This document shows, in pieces, positions 51,155 to 61,800 of a stretch of 64,000 nucleotides of DNA. Made by a program: the position numbers and the translations under genes. This DNA is from SHAN690 sp023262195. GTDB taxonomy: Bacteria > Bacteroidota > Bacteroidia > Flavobacteriales_G > Salibacteraceae. A model generated the notes under the pieces. The model searched no databases and had not been told where the DNA came from. It worked only from the letters and a program-made list of their open reading frames with translations. Positions within the stretch are counted from its first letter, which is position 1. Every line of letters begins with the position of its first letter. The DNA is taken from contig JAYQJE010000001.1 in the NCBI GenBank assembly GCA_038142005.1, positions 310,001 to 374,000 of the forward strand, read 5' to 3'.

Positions 51155-51831
51155 AGGAAAATGACATAGCCATATTTAAGGCTCCTCCGGATATAAACCT
51201 TCCTCCAACGAATGTAAAGCTCCTTCCAGCAGCTGGTAAAATAGAATGATGCAACCTTACATTTCCTACCCAGTTTCCGACCAGTGGCACGCTCAGACCA
51301 GCTAAACCAGCTATTTCATATCGATGAAAAGACCAGCCGTATTGATCTTCAAACAATCTTCCACTCTCATCTGCTTCTAGGTGAAATAAGTAGACTCCAT
51401 TATTAATGCCAATCTCAGCTTCGAATATCCAAAAGTTGGTCTTGAATAGTATCGGAATATCAATATAATGTGGTTCAATTCTATATATACCAGGATCTGT
51501 CTTTGTTGGGCGCTTGCGACTTCCTCGCATCGCGTAATTAACCTCAAGCTGGGCTTTCCAATTTCTATTCAGCTGTGTGAACGTACCTACCCCGCCCGTA
51601 AATCCGAGTTTATTCCAGCCACCAAAATCATCATTCCTAATGTGGCTTGACACAATTCCTGCCCTAACTACTCCATTGAATTGACCCTTATTGGTTCTTG
51701 CGAATGGACCAGAAGTACTTATAGAGTTATTCTTCTGAGATAAGTCGGTAATCTTTATTTGTCCATTAATTGATAACGAACTCAGTAGGAAAATTAAAAA
51801 AGACTCCAAAAACTCTACTGATCCACCTCAT
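51126..51831 (-). CDS. Small outer-membrane beta-barrel protein (probable frameshift in signal peptide)
   Basis: The product is about 234 residues when the start is taken at ATG 51831, giving the signal peptide MRWISRVFGVFLIFLLSS after removal of one base from the A6 run at 51796-51801. Without that change the only start is a TTG at 51809 and the signal peptide is short. The rest is beta-rich with alternating aromatic strands (FGGWNKLGFTGGVGTF, WKAQLEVNYAMRGS, SFSFNRLLF end), resembling PorT/OmpW-type small barrels. Function is unknown. The proposed ATG overlaps the end of the Omp28 gene by 17 bases, so it is likely part of that operon. Confidence 0.65.
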
Positions 51832-52761
51832 GTACATGAACCTCTTCTACTTGAACAACCTCAGAAGTTTGAGCATCAATTAAAATGGCAACCACGTAGC
51901 ATTTTGTGGGTGTTACTACATTAGAAGCTATGGTATAGTCCGTGGTCCAATCAATCCACTCATTGGAAACAAGCCCCGATCCTAAATCAATTATCAAATC
52001 TCCATAAACTGAAGCAACCTCATTGATCTGATCTCTTAATACATGCCTATGAGCATAATCTTGAATAATCTTCTTAGGTAACTGGGTAGCACGCGAGTCT
52101 TTCTGCTGTGATATGACTGAGTCCTCGGTAAGTAATACAAGCAGTCGATATGATGATGTTAAATCTTCTAACGCCTGTATACCCACCCTAACCTTAATGA
52201 GGTTATCATCCTCATATAAGTCAGCGGCTACACCTAAAGCTACAATACCAGCTTCACCAATACTCGCATTAATCGGTGGAGCCCACTCATTGTGCGCTAA
52301 AAAGTGCTTTTTATTCGCAAATTCTGAAAATGTCTTACGATTAATAATCGCTGACGGATATCCGGCAATTTCATTGCTCTGAGGATCATGGTAGTTGCCA
52401 CCATACTCCGTCCTAAAATCAGTTGGATAGTCTTCCGACACCTCCGCGAAGGTTCCTTCATGATAAGCAACAACAATTACCTCTTGAGCATTATTATTTT
52501 GAAGGTTGAGTAGTTTTTCCGTTTGGGCCGGACAGCCGGTACACGAATGACCAGTAAACTCTTCTACCAGTACCTTTCTTGATGAAGTATGTAACATCGT
52601 TGTATCAAAGGTTGGGAAGGGAACAACACCATTCGTGTCTGTGTATCCACACCTGACGTATCTGTAACCGTTGGACCTGGATCTTCAACTGGCATATCAA
52701 CCTTATCACAAGCGAAAACACCAAAAAGCAAAACCGTAAAGACAAAAAATAGATTCTTCAT
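51815..52761 (-). CDS. Omp28-related lipoprotein with CxxC motif (frameshifted)
   Basis: The restored product is 315 residues: a lipoprotein signal (LLFGVFAC, lipid attachment at about residue 18), a Thr/Pro-rich linker, and an Omp28-family domain whose N-terminal part has a thioredoxin-like EEFTGHSCTGCPAQ motif. The C-terminal half is beta-rich. The frame breaks near 52638-52648; adding one base joins DTSGVD to TDTNGVVPFPTFDTT. As written, the N-terminal frame stops at 52564. Omp28 proteins are surface lipoproteins of unknown function. The gene sits between the small barrel and the DUF6029 gene on the same strand. Confidence 0.8.
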
Positions 52762-52764
52762 ATC

Positions 52765-54459
52765 CTAGAAACTTGATGTAATGGAAATTGTTGCACCATT
52801 CGCGGCAGGAACTGGTCTACATACTCCTCCAACGCAAAATATTCCTGCTCGTTGCCTACCATAAGCCAAACTAACGCGAGTTGCATTATTAACGTATGCA
52901 ACCTGTGCTGTAGGGTAATTCAATCTCAATATTGCTGATGGGTTACCATAATTATACTGGTTTAGGATGGTCACAAACCAATGAGGTGAGTATCCGTACT
53001 CAACCATCGCAAAAGCCCAATTGCCCTGGTCTTGTTCAGTCCACATATGTTGAAGCTCTGTGCGAATACTGTGCTTACGCGATACTTTATACAACCCATC
53101 TAAAACACCTATATGTGCATAAACATTGGTTCCAATCGCAGTACCAAGAGTGACGTCTATATTCGAAACCATATATACGTAAGTCGTTTTGAGTTTGAAT
53201 TTCTTGCTAAACTTTCGATCGATTTCAATATTGAAGTCTTGATAGTAAACTTCATCACCTGGCGTGAAAATATTGGCCTCATATCCCTGACGCCCGGGAT
53301 CAGCATCTATAAATTCATCACTCTCTAACTGTGCATGGGTACTGATGTTTTGGGTATCTAAATTGTTTATAAGAGATACATTTCCTTGTATGGTAGTACC
53401 GTACTTACCTCCAAGTAATGTTCCTCTTTTAATCTTATAAATTATATCTCCTTGAATGCCAATTTCACCAAATGGCTGTGTAGCATACGGGTATAATGTT
53501 GTAGCCAGATTATAAGTATGCTGCCTACTCAACAGTGGTAAGTAATTAATGAATAAATCGTTTAATTGCCCATCTCGATTACTTCGAAAATGCATATTGT
53601 CAATAGTCTTGGCGGTGAGGTTTATTCCAAATCCTTTCTGAGAATATGTCGCAGACAATAGAAGACCCTGACCTGGTCGATAGATATATCTGTTGTCAGC
53701 ATTGGGATCATTAAACTTATAGATATACTCAGCTAGGAAAGCAAAACCTCCGTAATTCAATTGTCCTCGAGCCGCCCAGCTTGCAACGTTTTCAGGATAC
53801 ACCAGTGACCTCAAACCTGCTTCTTCATATTTTGAGACGAAGCTACCACCAAAGGTCAATCTGAGCTTTGATTCTGCCCACGCTTCAAGCAATTCATTCA
53901 AAGCTATTTCACCATCAAATCCACGCACATAACCAGTACTCTTTTGCCAATAAAACCTTTGATTACCAATAATGCCTTTGACGTAAATACCCTTGTATGG
54001 ATTCATTCTGATTCGCACTCCATCGAAGGCATTGTCTAGACCAAGTGCGCGCTCTTCATAGCTTCTAAGAATCATTCCATTTCCGAACTGCTCATAAAAG
54101 CTACCCATCGTAATGTCAATTTGATCTCCGGTATATTGAACAAACCGATAGGGCACTCCAATCGGTTGAAGCCCAAAGTTTGGGTCAAACCCTTGCACGG
54201 GCGGAGTATAGGCCTCAATCCGCGCTCCTGTAGTGAACTTTCCTTTTGTCACAATGATGTTTCCAAAAGCATTCATACCACTTTTCTCTGGTACGTTGGG
54301 TGCTCCAATCAGCGAATCTTCATTGTATTGCTGAGCATAAATTTCAAAGTTGCCATGCACCTGGGCGCCTTCCAACAGCCCATTTTGTGCGAAAACGTGA
54401 CGACTAGTAATAAAAAGAGTCCCAATAACCATCAGGACTTTCAAGTGGTGTATTCTCAA
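52765..54459 (-). CDS. DUF6029 family outer-membrane protein
   Basis: The 564-residue protein has a signal peptide (MRIHHLKVLMVIGTLFITSRHVFAQ) and a long beta-rich body with many amphipathic strands and a terminal ATISITSSF, as expected for an outer-membrane barrel of more than 16 strands. FYEQFGNGMILRSYEER is the most distinctive conserved-looking block. Its function is not known. It lies between tlpA upstream (seven bases) and the Omp28 gene downstream (three bases), so the three are almost certainly one operon. Confidence 0.82.
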   Translation of the reverse strand: MRIHHLKVLMVIGTLFITSRHVFAQNGLLEGAQVHGNFEIYAQQYNEDSLIGAPNVPEKSGMNAFGNIIVTKGKFTTGARIEAYTPPVQGFDPNFGLQPIGVPYRFVQYTGDQIDITMGSFYEQFGNGMILRSYEERALGLDNAFDGVRIRMNPYKGIYVKGIIGNQRFYWQKSTGYVRGFDGEIALNELLEAWAESKLRLTFGGSFVSKYEEAGLRSLVYPENVASWAARGQLNYGGFAFLAEYIYKFNDPNADNRYIYRPGQGLLLSATYSQKGFGINLTAKTIDNMHFRSNRDGQLNDLFINYLPLLSRQHTYNLATTLYPYATQPFGEIGIQGDIIYKIKRGTLLGGKYGTTIQGNVSLINNLDTQNISTHAQLESDEFIDADPGRQGYEANIFTPGDEVYYQDFNIEIDRKFSKKFKLKTTYVYMVSNIDVTLGTAIGTNVYAHIGVLDGLYKVSRKHSIRTELQHMWTEQDQGNWAFAMVEYGYSPHWFVTILNQYNYGNPSAILRLNYPTAQVAYVNNATRVSLAYGRQRAGIFCVGGVCRPVPAANGATISITSSF

Positions 54460-54466
54460 GGTTAGC

Positions 54467-54982
54467 TCAGTTTATAGACTCTCCCGCAGCCAATTTTTCA
54501 ACCAAATCATAAAGTTCCATTTCATCCCCTGGAGCGTAAGAATTATGCTGCCAAACGATATTGCCTTCTCCATCCACTAAAAATGTATGCGGAACATTAT
54601 TCACATTCATTGCTCTCTTGAAGTCTGCATTTGGGTCAATATAAACTTCATATTCCCATCCCTGCCCATCGATATATGGTTTTACCTTATGCATATTTCG
54701 AGCATCATCTATGGATATCGCCACCAGCTTAACCCCAGTCTCATCAACCCAGTCCTGATACTCTTCAGCTATCGTGTTTAATTCTCGTTTACAAGGACTG
54801 CACCATGTAGCCCAGAAGTTAATAATTATGGGCTTTCCATCGTTTTCAATTTCTCCCGTTTGGAAAGACGAATTATCCAGATTTTTCACTGTTACATCTG
54901 GAATTTTTCTTCCACCATCTTGAGCACTTAGTTCAAAAAATGCAAAGAAGATGGCTGGAAAGATTAACGCATTGATTTTCAT
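54467..54982 (-). CDS. TlpA-like periplasmic thioredoxin
   Basis: The 171-residue protein has a signal peptide (MKINALIFPAIFFAFFELSA) and a thioredoxin/AhpC-TSA domain with the active-site WCSPC in NFWATWCSPCKRE, followed by VPHTFLVDGEGNIVW (the cis-proline loop). Such proteins carry out thiol-disulfide exchange in the periplasm, for example in cytochrome c maturation or envelope-protein repair. It leads the operon with the DUF6029 barrel and the CxxC-bearing Omp28 lipoprotein, which suggests a dedicated redox partner. Confidence 0.9.
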   Translation of the reverse strand: MKINALIFPAIFFAFFELSAQDGGRKIPDVTVKNLDNSSFQTGEIENDGKPIIINFWATWCSPCKRELNTIAEEYQDWVDETGVKLVAISIDDARNMHKVKPYIDGQGWEYEVYIDPNADFKRAMNVNNVPHTFLVDGEGNIVWQHNSYAPGDEMELYDLVEKLAAGESIN

Positions 54983-55006
54983 GATATGTGAATTTTGACA
55001 GCCCTA

Positions 55007-55014
55007 CAAATGTA
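55007..55014 (-). promoter_or_regulatory. Bacteroidota -7 box (tlpA operon)
   Basis: The minus strand reads TACATTTG, a perfect TAnnTTTG element, 24 bases before the tlpA ATG. The surrounding 166-base gap (54983-55148) shows no other feature. Confidence 0.4.
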
Positions 55015-55148
55015 TCAGTTCAGTTGAGCAAAAACCTTTGTAAAATGATATGATTCGTTGAACTTTTGTTGAATTGCTAAACGAGACAATTATAATGCCA
55101 GCATCTATATTTATTCGACATCGCACAACCATATATTGGATTTTAAAC

Positions 55149-55826
55149 CTACAAAATGATCTTAATCAGCTCTGGAATTCCCTCTACTGCAGGTTTCTTC
55201 AAGTGGTTTACTGAATTAAAGCGAGAGCGAACTGCATCGTTTGGATCTACCAAGTGAACTTCACAGTGCTCTGGCACGTAATGCACCAGTCCAGCGGCTG
55301 GGTAAACGTTTAAGCTGGTACCCACCACTATCAAAATATCTGCTTCACTTATGATTTTTAAAGCCTTTTCATATTCTGGAACTGGCTCCCCAAACCACAC
55401 CACATGAGGTCTTAGTTGATGTCCATCAGGCGCAACATCACCAATTTTTATTGGGCCTAACTTCTCTACCACCACATCATCATTGCGTTCGCTTTTTGCC
55501 TTGCTTATTTCTCCATGCAAGTGCAAGACTCGCTTGCTACCAGCGCGTTCATGTAGGTTATCGATATTTTGAGTAACAATACATACATCATACATCGACT
55601 CTAACTCTACCAACGCTTTATGCGCAGCATTAGATTCGGCCGATAAAATCTGCTCCCTTCGTTGATTATAAAAATCTAAGACTAACTCGGGATTTCTAGC
55701 CCATGCTTCTGGGGTAGCAACTTCGTTGATGTCATACTTCTCCCAGAGTCCTCCCGAATCACGGAAGGTTTTCAACCCACTTTCAGCGCTCATCCCTGCA
55801 CCTGAAAACACTACTAAACGCTGCAT
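55149..55826 (-). CDS. cobB: Sirtuin NAD-dependent protein deacylase without zinc cysteines
   Basis: Sirtuins remove acyl groups from lysines using NAD. From ATG 55826 the protein is 225 residues and begins with VVFSGAGMSAESGLKTFRDSGG (read in parts), followed by TQNIDNLHERAG and the catalytic histidine in LHLHGE. The central QLRPHVVWFGE fits class III (SIRT5-like) bacterial CobB. The four zinc-binding cysteines of typical sirtuins are absent; residues after HGE go directly to ISKAKSERNDD. The frame extends 13 codons further upstream, but the shorter start is the conserved one. Confidence 0.92.
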   Translation of the reverse strand: MQRLVVFSGAGMSAESGLKTFRDSGGLWEKYDINEVATPEAWARNPELVLDFYNQRREQILSAESNAAHKALVELESMYDVCIVTQNIDNLHERAGSKRVLHLHGEISKAKSERNDDVVVEKLGPIKIGDVAPDGHQLRPHVVWFGEPVPEYEKALKIISEADILIVVGTSLNVYPAAGLVHYVPEHCEVHLVDPNDAVRSRFNSVNHLKKPAVEGIPELIKIIL

Positions 55827-55843
55827 AACTAGTTGATTATATC

Positions 55844-55851
55844 CAAAGCTA
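55844..55851 (-). promoter_or_regulatory. Bacteroidota -7 box (cobB)
   Basis: The minus strand reads TAGCTTTG, a perfect TAnnTTTG element, 17 bases before the preferred cobB ATG; this also supports that start over the upstream one. Confidence 0.4.
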
Positions 55852-55920
55852 AAAAGCCTTGCCACTCGCCCCTTGTGGGAGTGCCAAATTTCTACTTTTA
55901 CAACCCTTTGACCATAATTT

Positions 55921-58185
55921 ATGATTAAAATAAAGAAGCAAGAAGCACTCGACTATCATTCTAGCGGAAAGCCGGGTAAGATTGAGGTTATTCCTACCAA
56001 ACCTTACTCATCACAGCGCGACCTAAGTCTAGCATATTCCCCTGGAGTCGCAGAGCCCTGTTTGAAAATTGCAGAGGATGAAAACGCTGTCTATAAATAC
56101 ACCGCAAAAGGCAATTTAGTAGCAGTAATTTCAAACGGCACCGCAGTACTAGGGTTAGGTGATATTGGACCAGCAGCTTCAAAACCAGTGATGGAAGGCA
56201 AGGGACTGCTATTCAAGATTTTTGCTGATATAGATGTGTTTGATATCGAGGTCGATGCGAATGATATTGACAAATTCGTTGAAACAGTAAAAGCAATTTC
56301 ACCAACCTTCGGTGGAATAAATCTTGAAGACATCAAGGCACCTGAAGCCTTCGAGATTGAGCAGAGACTCAAAGACGAGCTCAACATCCCGATCATGCAT
56401 GACGATCAGCACGGGACCGCTATCATTTCTGGGGCAGCCTTACTGAATGCGCTAGAACTTGCCGATAAAAAAATTGAAGACATAAAAGTGGTGGTGAGTG
56501 GTGCAGGAGCCGCAGCCATCAGTTGTGTAAAGCTTTATTGCGCGCTTGGAGCTCGAAAGGAGAACGTAACTCTGGTAGACAGTAAAGGTGTAATTTCCAC
56601 CCATAGGGAAGATCTAGACGATTCGAAAAAACAGTTTGCCATAGATACAGAAGCAAAAACGTTCGAGGATGCCATGCAAAATGCAGATGTCTTTTTAGGT
56701 CTTTCTATTGGAGGCATTGTTTCAAAAAAGATGTTGAAATCAATGGCAAAAAATCCTATTGTTTTTGCCTGCGCCAATCCAGATCCTGAAATTTCTTATC
56801 CCGATGCTATCAGCACTAGAGATGACGTAATCATGGCCACTGGGCGAAGCGATTATCCCAACCAAGTCAACAATGTACTTGGTTTTCCATTCATTTTTCG
56901 AGGTGCTCTAGATGTTCGCGCTACCGCGATTAATGAAGCTATGAAGCTTGCGGCAGTGCACGCCTTAGCAGATTTAGCAAAAGAACCCGTACCTGTTGAA
57001 GTAAACGTTGCATATGGCGAAGCCAACATCAACTTTGGCAAGGACTACATTATTCCAAAACCATTGGATTATAGGTTAATAACCGCTGTAGCGCCAGCTG
57101 TAGCAAAAGCAGCCATGGACAGCGGTGTGGCACAGGTCTCTATCAAGGATTGGACAAAATACTCGACTGAACTAGATCGCAGGTTAGGCAGGGATAATAA
57201 GCTACTTCAAAGCATTACGCATCGATCTCGAATGGATCAGAAACGCGTGGTTTTTGCAGAAGCTGATCATCATAAGATACTAAAAGCGGCACAGGTTACA
57301 TACGAAGATGGAATTGCCACACCCATATTGCTCGGCAATAAAGACCGTATCATGAGCATTGCCAATGAAAAGGGAATTGAAATAGGCGATTTACAAATAA
57401 TAGATAGCCGCCACAATGACCAAACTGAACGTAGAAAGGCCTTCGCAGATATTTTATTTGAAAGACGAAAAAGACGAGGGTTCACCTATCCCGAGGCGAT
57501 TAAAATAATGCGAGAACGCAACTATTTTGGAGCAGCAATGGTAGAATCTGGTCAGGCAGACGCACTGATATCTGGCCTTACTCGAAACTACCCCGATACC
57601 ATAAAGCCAGCCTTACAAGTTATCGGCACTGACCCTGCAATACAGCATATCGCTGGCATGTATGTATTGACCACAAAAAACGGCCCCTTATTCCTCGCGG
57701 ATACCACAGTGAATACAAATCCTACTGCAGAGCAATTGGTAGAAATCACTGTACTTGTGGCGGAAGCGGTCAAAAGGTTTAGATTAAAACCTAGAATAGC
57801 CATGTTAAGCTACTCAAACTTTGGAAGCAGTGAAACTGATGAAACTATCAAGGTGAGAAACGCGGTAAAAATTCTTCATGAAAAGCATCCAGACTTGATA
57901 GTAGATGGTGAGATTCAAGCCAATTTCGCTTTAAACAATCAGTTGCTAACCGAAATGTTTCCGTTTTCAAAACTGGTCAATCAAGATACCAATGTTTTGA
58001 TTTTTCCAAATCTTGCTGCTGGTAATATTGCCTATAAACTCATGCAAGAAATGGGTGTTGGCGAGGCCATTGGACCAATACTCCTAGGCATGAATAAACC
58101 CGTGCATATCTTGCAATTAGGAAGCTCAGTAAGAGAAATTGTAAATATGGTAACCATAGCGGCAGTGGATGCCCAAACCAGATAA
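55921..58185 (+). CDS. maeB: NADP-dependent malic enzyme with phosphotransacetylase-like domain
   Basis: MaeB decarboxylates malate to pyruvate with NADP reduction. The 754-residue protein is the large bacterial form: a malic enzyme part (about 1-425) with SLAYSPGVAEPC, IMHDDQHGTAI and the nucleotide-binding VVVSGAGAAAIS, then a phosphotransacetylase-like domain (about 430-750), which is usually regulatory rather than catalytic. Upstream, TTG (55873-55875) and TACTTTTA (55893-55900) form a weak promoter candidate. It is followed after nine bases by ruvA. Confidence 0.96.
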   Translation: MIKIKKQEALDYHSSGKPGKIEVIPTKPYSSQRDLSLAYSPGVAEPCLKIAEDENAVYKYTAKGNLVAVISNGTAVLGLGDIGPAASKPVMEGKGLLFKIFADIDVFDIEVDANDIDKFVETVKAISPTFGGINLEDIKAPEAFEIEQRLKDELNIPIMHDDQHGTAIISGAALLNALELADKKIEDIKVVVSGAGAAAISCVKLYCALGARKENVTLVDSKGVISTHREDLDDSKKQFAIDTEAKTFEDAMQNADVFLGLSIGGIVSKKMLKSMAKNPIVFACANPDPEISYPDAISTRDDVIMATGRSDYPNQVNNVLGFPFIFRGALDVRATAINEAMKLAAVHALADLAKEPVPVEVNVAYGEANINFGKDYIIPKPLDYRLITAVAPAVAKAAMDSGVAQVSIKDWTKYSTELDRRLGRDNKLLQSITHRSRMDQKRVVFAEADHHKILKAAQVTYEDGIATPILLGNKDRIMSIANEKGIEIGDLQIIDSRHNDQTERRKAFADILFERRKRRGFTYPEAIKIMRERNYFGAAMVESGQADALISGLTRNYPDTIKPALQVIGTDPAIQHIAGMYVLTTKNGPLFLADTTVNTNPTAEQLVEITVLVAEAVKRFRLKPRIAMLSYSNFGSSETDETIKVRNAVKILHEKHPDLIVDGEIQANFALNNQLLTEMFPFSKLVNQDTNVLIFPNLAAGNIAYKLMQEMGVGEAIGPILLGMNKPVHILQLGSSVREIVNMVTIAAVDAQTR

Positions 58186-58194
58186 AAAGTATCC

Positions 58195-58794
58195 ATGTTT
58201 GAATATATATCCGGTAAATTTTCGGAGAAAACACCCACACATGTGGTGGTAGACGTTGGGGGTATTGGATACATCGTAAGTGTGAGCCTAAATACCTACA
58301 CTGATATTAATGAACTTAGTGAAGGCAAACTGCTCGCACAATATAACGTAAGTGTGGATGTGCGTTCAGGTGAGAGTCGGCATCAAATTTTTGGTTTTTC
58401 TACAGCACTCGAAAGGGCTCTATTTCGTCAATTAGTTTCGGTTTCCGGTGTTAGCTCAGGCATTGCCCACATGATACTATCCGCCTTCAAACCAGATGAA
58501 TTGCAATCTATTCTGGTCAATGGTGATGCAAAGACACTCACAACCGTAAAAGGTGTGGGACCAAAGCTCGCACAAAAGATAATTGGTGAACTGAGAGAAA
58601 AAGTAGCTAAAGACGAAAATAATTTCGATGAAAGTACAACTGGGGGCAATAGTATGCGTCAGGAAGCGTTATCCGCCCTCACCGCTCTGGGATTTGATCG
58701 AGGAAAGTCGGCAAAAGTGCTAAATCAACTAATCAAAGATGAACCTCCAAGTTCTGTAGAGGTGCTAATTAAAAATGCATTAAAGCAACTGTGA
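58195..58794 (+). CDS. ruvA: Holliday junction DNA-binding subunit RuvA
   Basis: RuvA binds four-way DNA junctions and loads RuvB. The 199-residue protein has the OB domain (YISGKFSEKTPTHVVVDVGG in part), two helix-hairpin-helix motifs (LVSVSGVSSGIAHMIL and LTTVKGVGPKLAQKII), and a small C-terminal domain that contacts RuvB (ALTALGFDRGKSAKVL). It is intact. It lies between maeB and sprA with 9- and 10-base gaps, an operon that separates it from ruvB by 8 kb. Confidence 0.96.
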   Translation: MFEYISGKFSEKTPTHVVVDVGGIGYIVSVSLNTYTDINELSEGKLLAQYNVSVDVRSGESRHQIFGFSTALERALFRQLVSVSGVSSGIAHMILSAFKPDELQSILVNGDAKTLTTVKGVGPKLAQKIIGELREKVAKDENNFDESTTGGNSMRQEALSALTALGFDRGKSAKVLNQLIKDEPPSSVEVLIKNALKQL

Positions 58795-58804
58795 GCAAGT
58801 TGAT

Positions 58805-61800
58805 TTGAATTCTCCTTTTCTATATAGGTTAATCCTAGTGATTTGGGCATCGGTAACGATGCCTTTAGTGCTTATTGGGCAAAATGATAGTTTGCTTTTT
58901 CCCTTTAACGACACAAGGGATCCGCTTGAGCAAGATGACCGGAAAATATATGGGAATACGCCCTCATCTGTTGAAACAGAATTCGAGTATGACCCCGAGT
59001 CAGGAAACTATGAATACCGCCAAAAGCTTGGTGAATTAAACTACCGGCCACCGAGCTATTTATCCTTTGATGAATACAGTGATTACGAGGCAAAAAAGGC
59101 CCGCGATGATTATTGGAAAGAAATAGCTCAAGAAGCAGCCGAAAAAGAAGATGCCGAGGATGGTGGTGGAACAGCGTTTCGACCAACAATCAATGTGCCG
59201 GGCGAAGGTTTTGATCGAATATTCGGTGGTAACGAAATTGAGATAAGACCAAACGGATCTGCAGAGCTCACCTTCGGCATCAATAGTTCTAAAACAGAAA
59301 ACCCTGCCATACCGGTCAACTTAAGGCGTATAACAACCTTCGATTTCAGGCAAAACATACAAGTAAATGTGATCGGAAATATTGGAGATAAACTTAAGAT
59401 CCAAACAAACCACAACACCCAAGCCACATTTGACTTTGAAAACCAAATGAAGCTGGAGTACACAGGTTATGAAGACGAGATCATCCAAAAAATTGAATTG
59501 GGAAACGTTTCACTCCCTTTGCAGAGCTCATTAATTACAGGAAGCCAGGCGCTGTTTGGTGCAAAAACTGAATTGAAATTTGGACGACTTTACGTCACCT
59601 CTGTTTACACGCAGCAGAAAAGTGAACGTAGAGAAGTAAGTACCGAAGGCGGTGCGCAAGAAGTTGAGTATGAAATTAAGGCAGATGAGTATGAAGACTA
59701 CCGACATTATTTCTTGAGCCATTTCTTCCGAGACAATTATGAAAAAGCGGTTGCCACCCCACCGATTATCAATACCAGTGTAAACATTACCCGAGTAGAG
59801 GTTTGGGTCACCAACACCAATTTTGCCACAGAAAACACAAGAAATGTCATCGCTTTCCAAGATTTGGGTGAAGGCAGCGTGCTATATAACCCGGCTTTTG
59901 CAGGTAGTGCTCGAGGCGGCAATCGTCCAGCAAGCAATGGCCAAAACAAGGTTTACAATTCCGTATATCGAGAGCGAGCTGTTCGGGAATTCACACAAGC
60001 GTCACGTGTACTAGAAAGCAATCGATTCGGGCTTCAGAGTCGGTTTGACTATCAAAAAATAGAACTCGCGCGAAAACTTGAGCAGGGTAGAGACTACACT
60101 GTACACAATCAACTCGGCTACATATCGCTTGTGCAAGAGGTTCAGCCGAATCAGGTTCTTGCCGTGGCATTTGAATACACCTACAATGGTCAGACGTATA
60201 GGGTAGGTGAATTCTCAAATGACAATACCGGAAGTGATGCACTTATTCTGAAGATGCTCAAGAGTGCAGAGCTTAATACCAACTTCCCAATGTGGGATCT
60301 GATGATGAAAAATATTTACTCGCTTGGCGCTTACCAACTAAGTGCTTCGGGCTTTGAGCTTGGTGTTTGGTATCTCGACAAGCAAAAAGGCATCGATATC
60401 AACTACATCCCAGAACCCTTTCAGGGATTGAATGACAGACCACTTTTACAAGTGACGGGACTGGACAGAATCAATAACAATAATGCTCAGGTGCCCGATG
60501 GTGTATTTGACTTTTTATCAAACCCGCAAATCACTGTAATCCCTCAAACGGGTAGAATCATATTCCCAGTGCTTGAACCATTTGGCTCACATCTCAGAAA
60601 GACCATTTTGCAACTCACGGGCAACAATGAACAGATCGCATCACGCTACGCCTTTGATTCACTTTACACCAACACTCAAGCCAACGCACAGTATAACTTT
60701 CCCAGCCTAAACCGATTCTCACTTAAAGGTCGATACCAATCATCAAACAGCTCAGAAATAGCGCTAAATGCATTCAACGTACCCGAAGGTTCGGTCACTG
60801 TTACCGCTGGAGGTCAGCAACTCGTAGAAAATCAAGACTATACCGTTGACTACACACTAGGCAGAGTAAAAATTATCAATCAAGGACTCTTAGAATCCGG
60901 AACACCAATCAATGTTTCTCTCGAAAGTAACTCCGCCTTTAGTTTCAACCGTAAAGCCCTCTTCGCCTCACGTTTCGACTATAAGATTTCTGACAATCTA
61001 AATTTTGGTGGAACCGTAATGAACTTGAGCGAACGCCCATTAACTCAAAAAGTAAATTTCGGGGACGAACCGATCAACAACACGGTGGTTGGTATCGATG
61101 GAAATTTCACTACCGAGTCAAAGTTCCTGACTTCGTTGGTGGATAAAATTCCACTTATTGACACCAAAGAAACTTCTACCATAAGCGTACAAGCCGAAGG
61201 TGCTAAACTCTTTCCTGGACATGCACGCGCCATTGGTAAACAAGGCAACTCTTACATCGATGATTTTGAAGGTAGCCAAAGCACCATCGACTTAAGAGCC
61301 TTTCAACTTTGGTCTATCGCAAGTACTCCGCAAGGGCAAACTGATCTTTTCCCAGAGGGTTCGTCTATTGATTTAACGTACAACAAAAACAGAGCACGTC
61401 TGGCGTGGTACATTGTTGACCCATTGTTTTATCGATCCGATGCCAACACCCCCGAACACATTAGGAACGATGAAAGCATCAGAAACAACCACTTGATGCG
61501 ACAGGTGAGTGAAAATGAGGTTTTCCCAAATCGACAATTCAATTCTATTACCGCCCCCAAAACCTGCAGATCAACATGTTTGATTTAGCCTTCTATCCAG
61601 AAGAACCAGGCCCATATAACTACGATGTTGATCCAATTCCGAACATAACGGCCGGCCTGACAGATGAAGGAACATTAGAGCAACCAAGTACGAGGTGGGC
61701 CGGTATACAACGAAGGATTGATCAGACTGATTGGGATGCCGCAAACATCGAGTTCATTCAATTTTGGATGATGGATCCATATGCAGAAGCGAACAATGAT

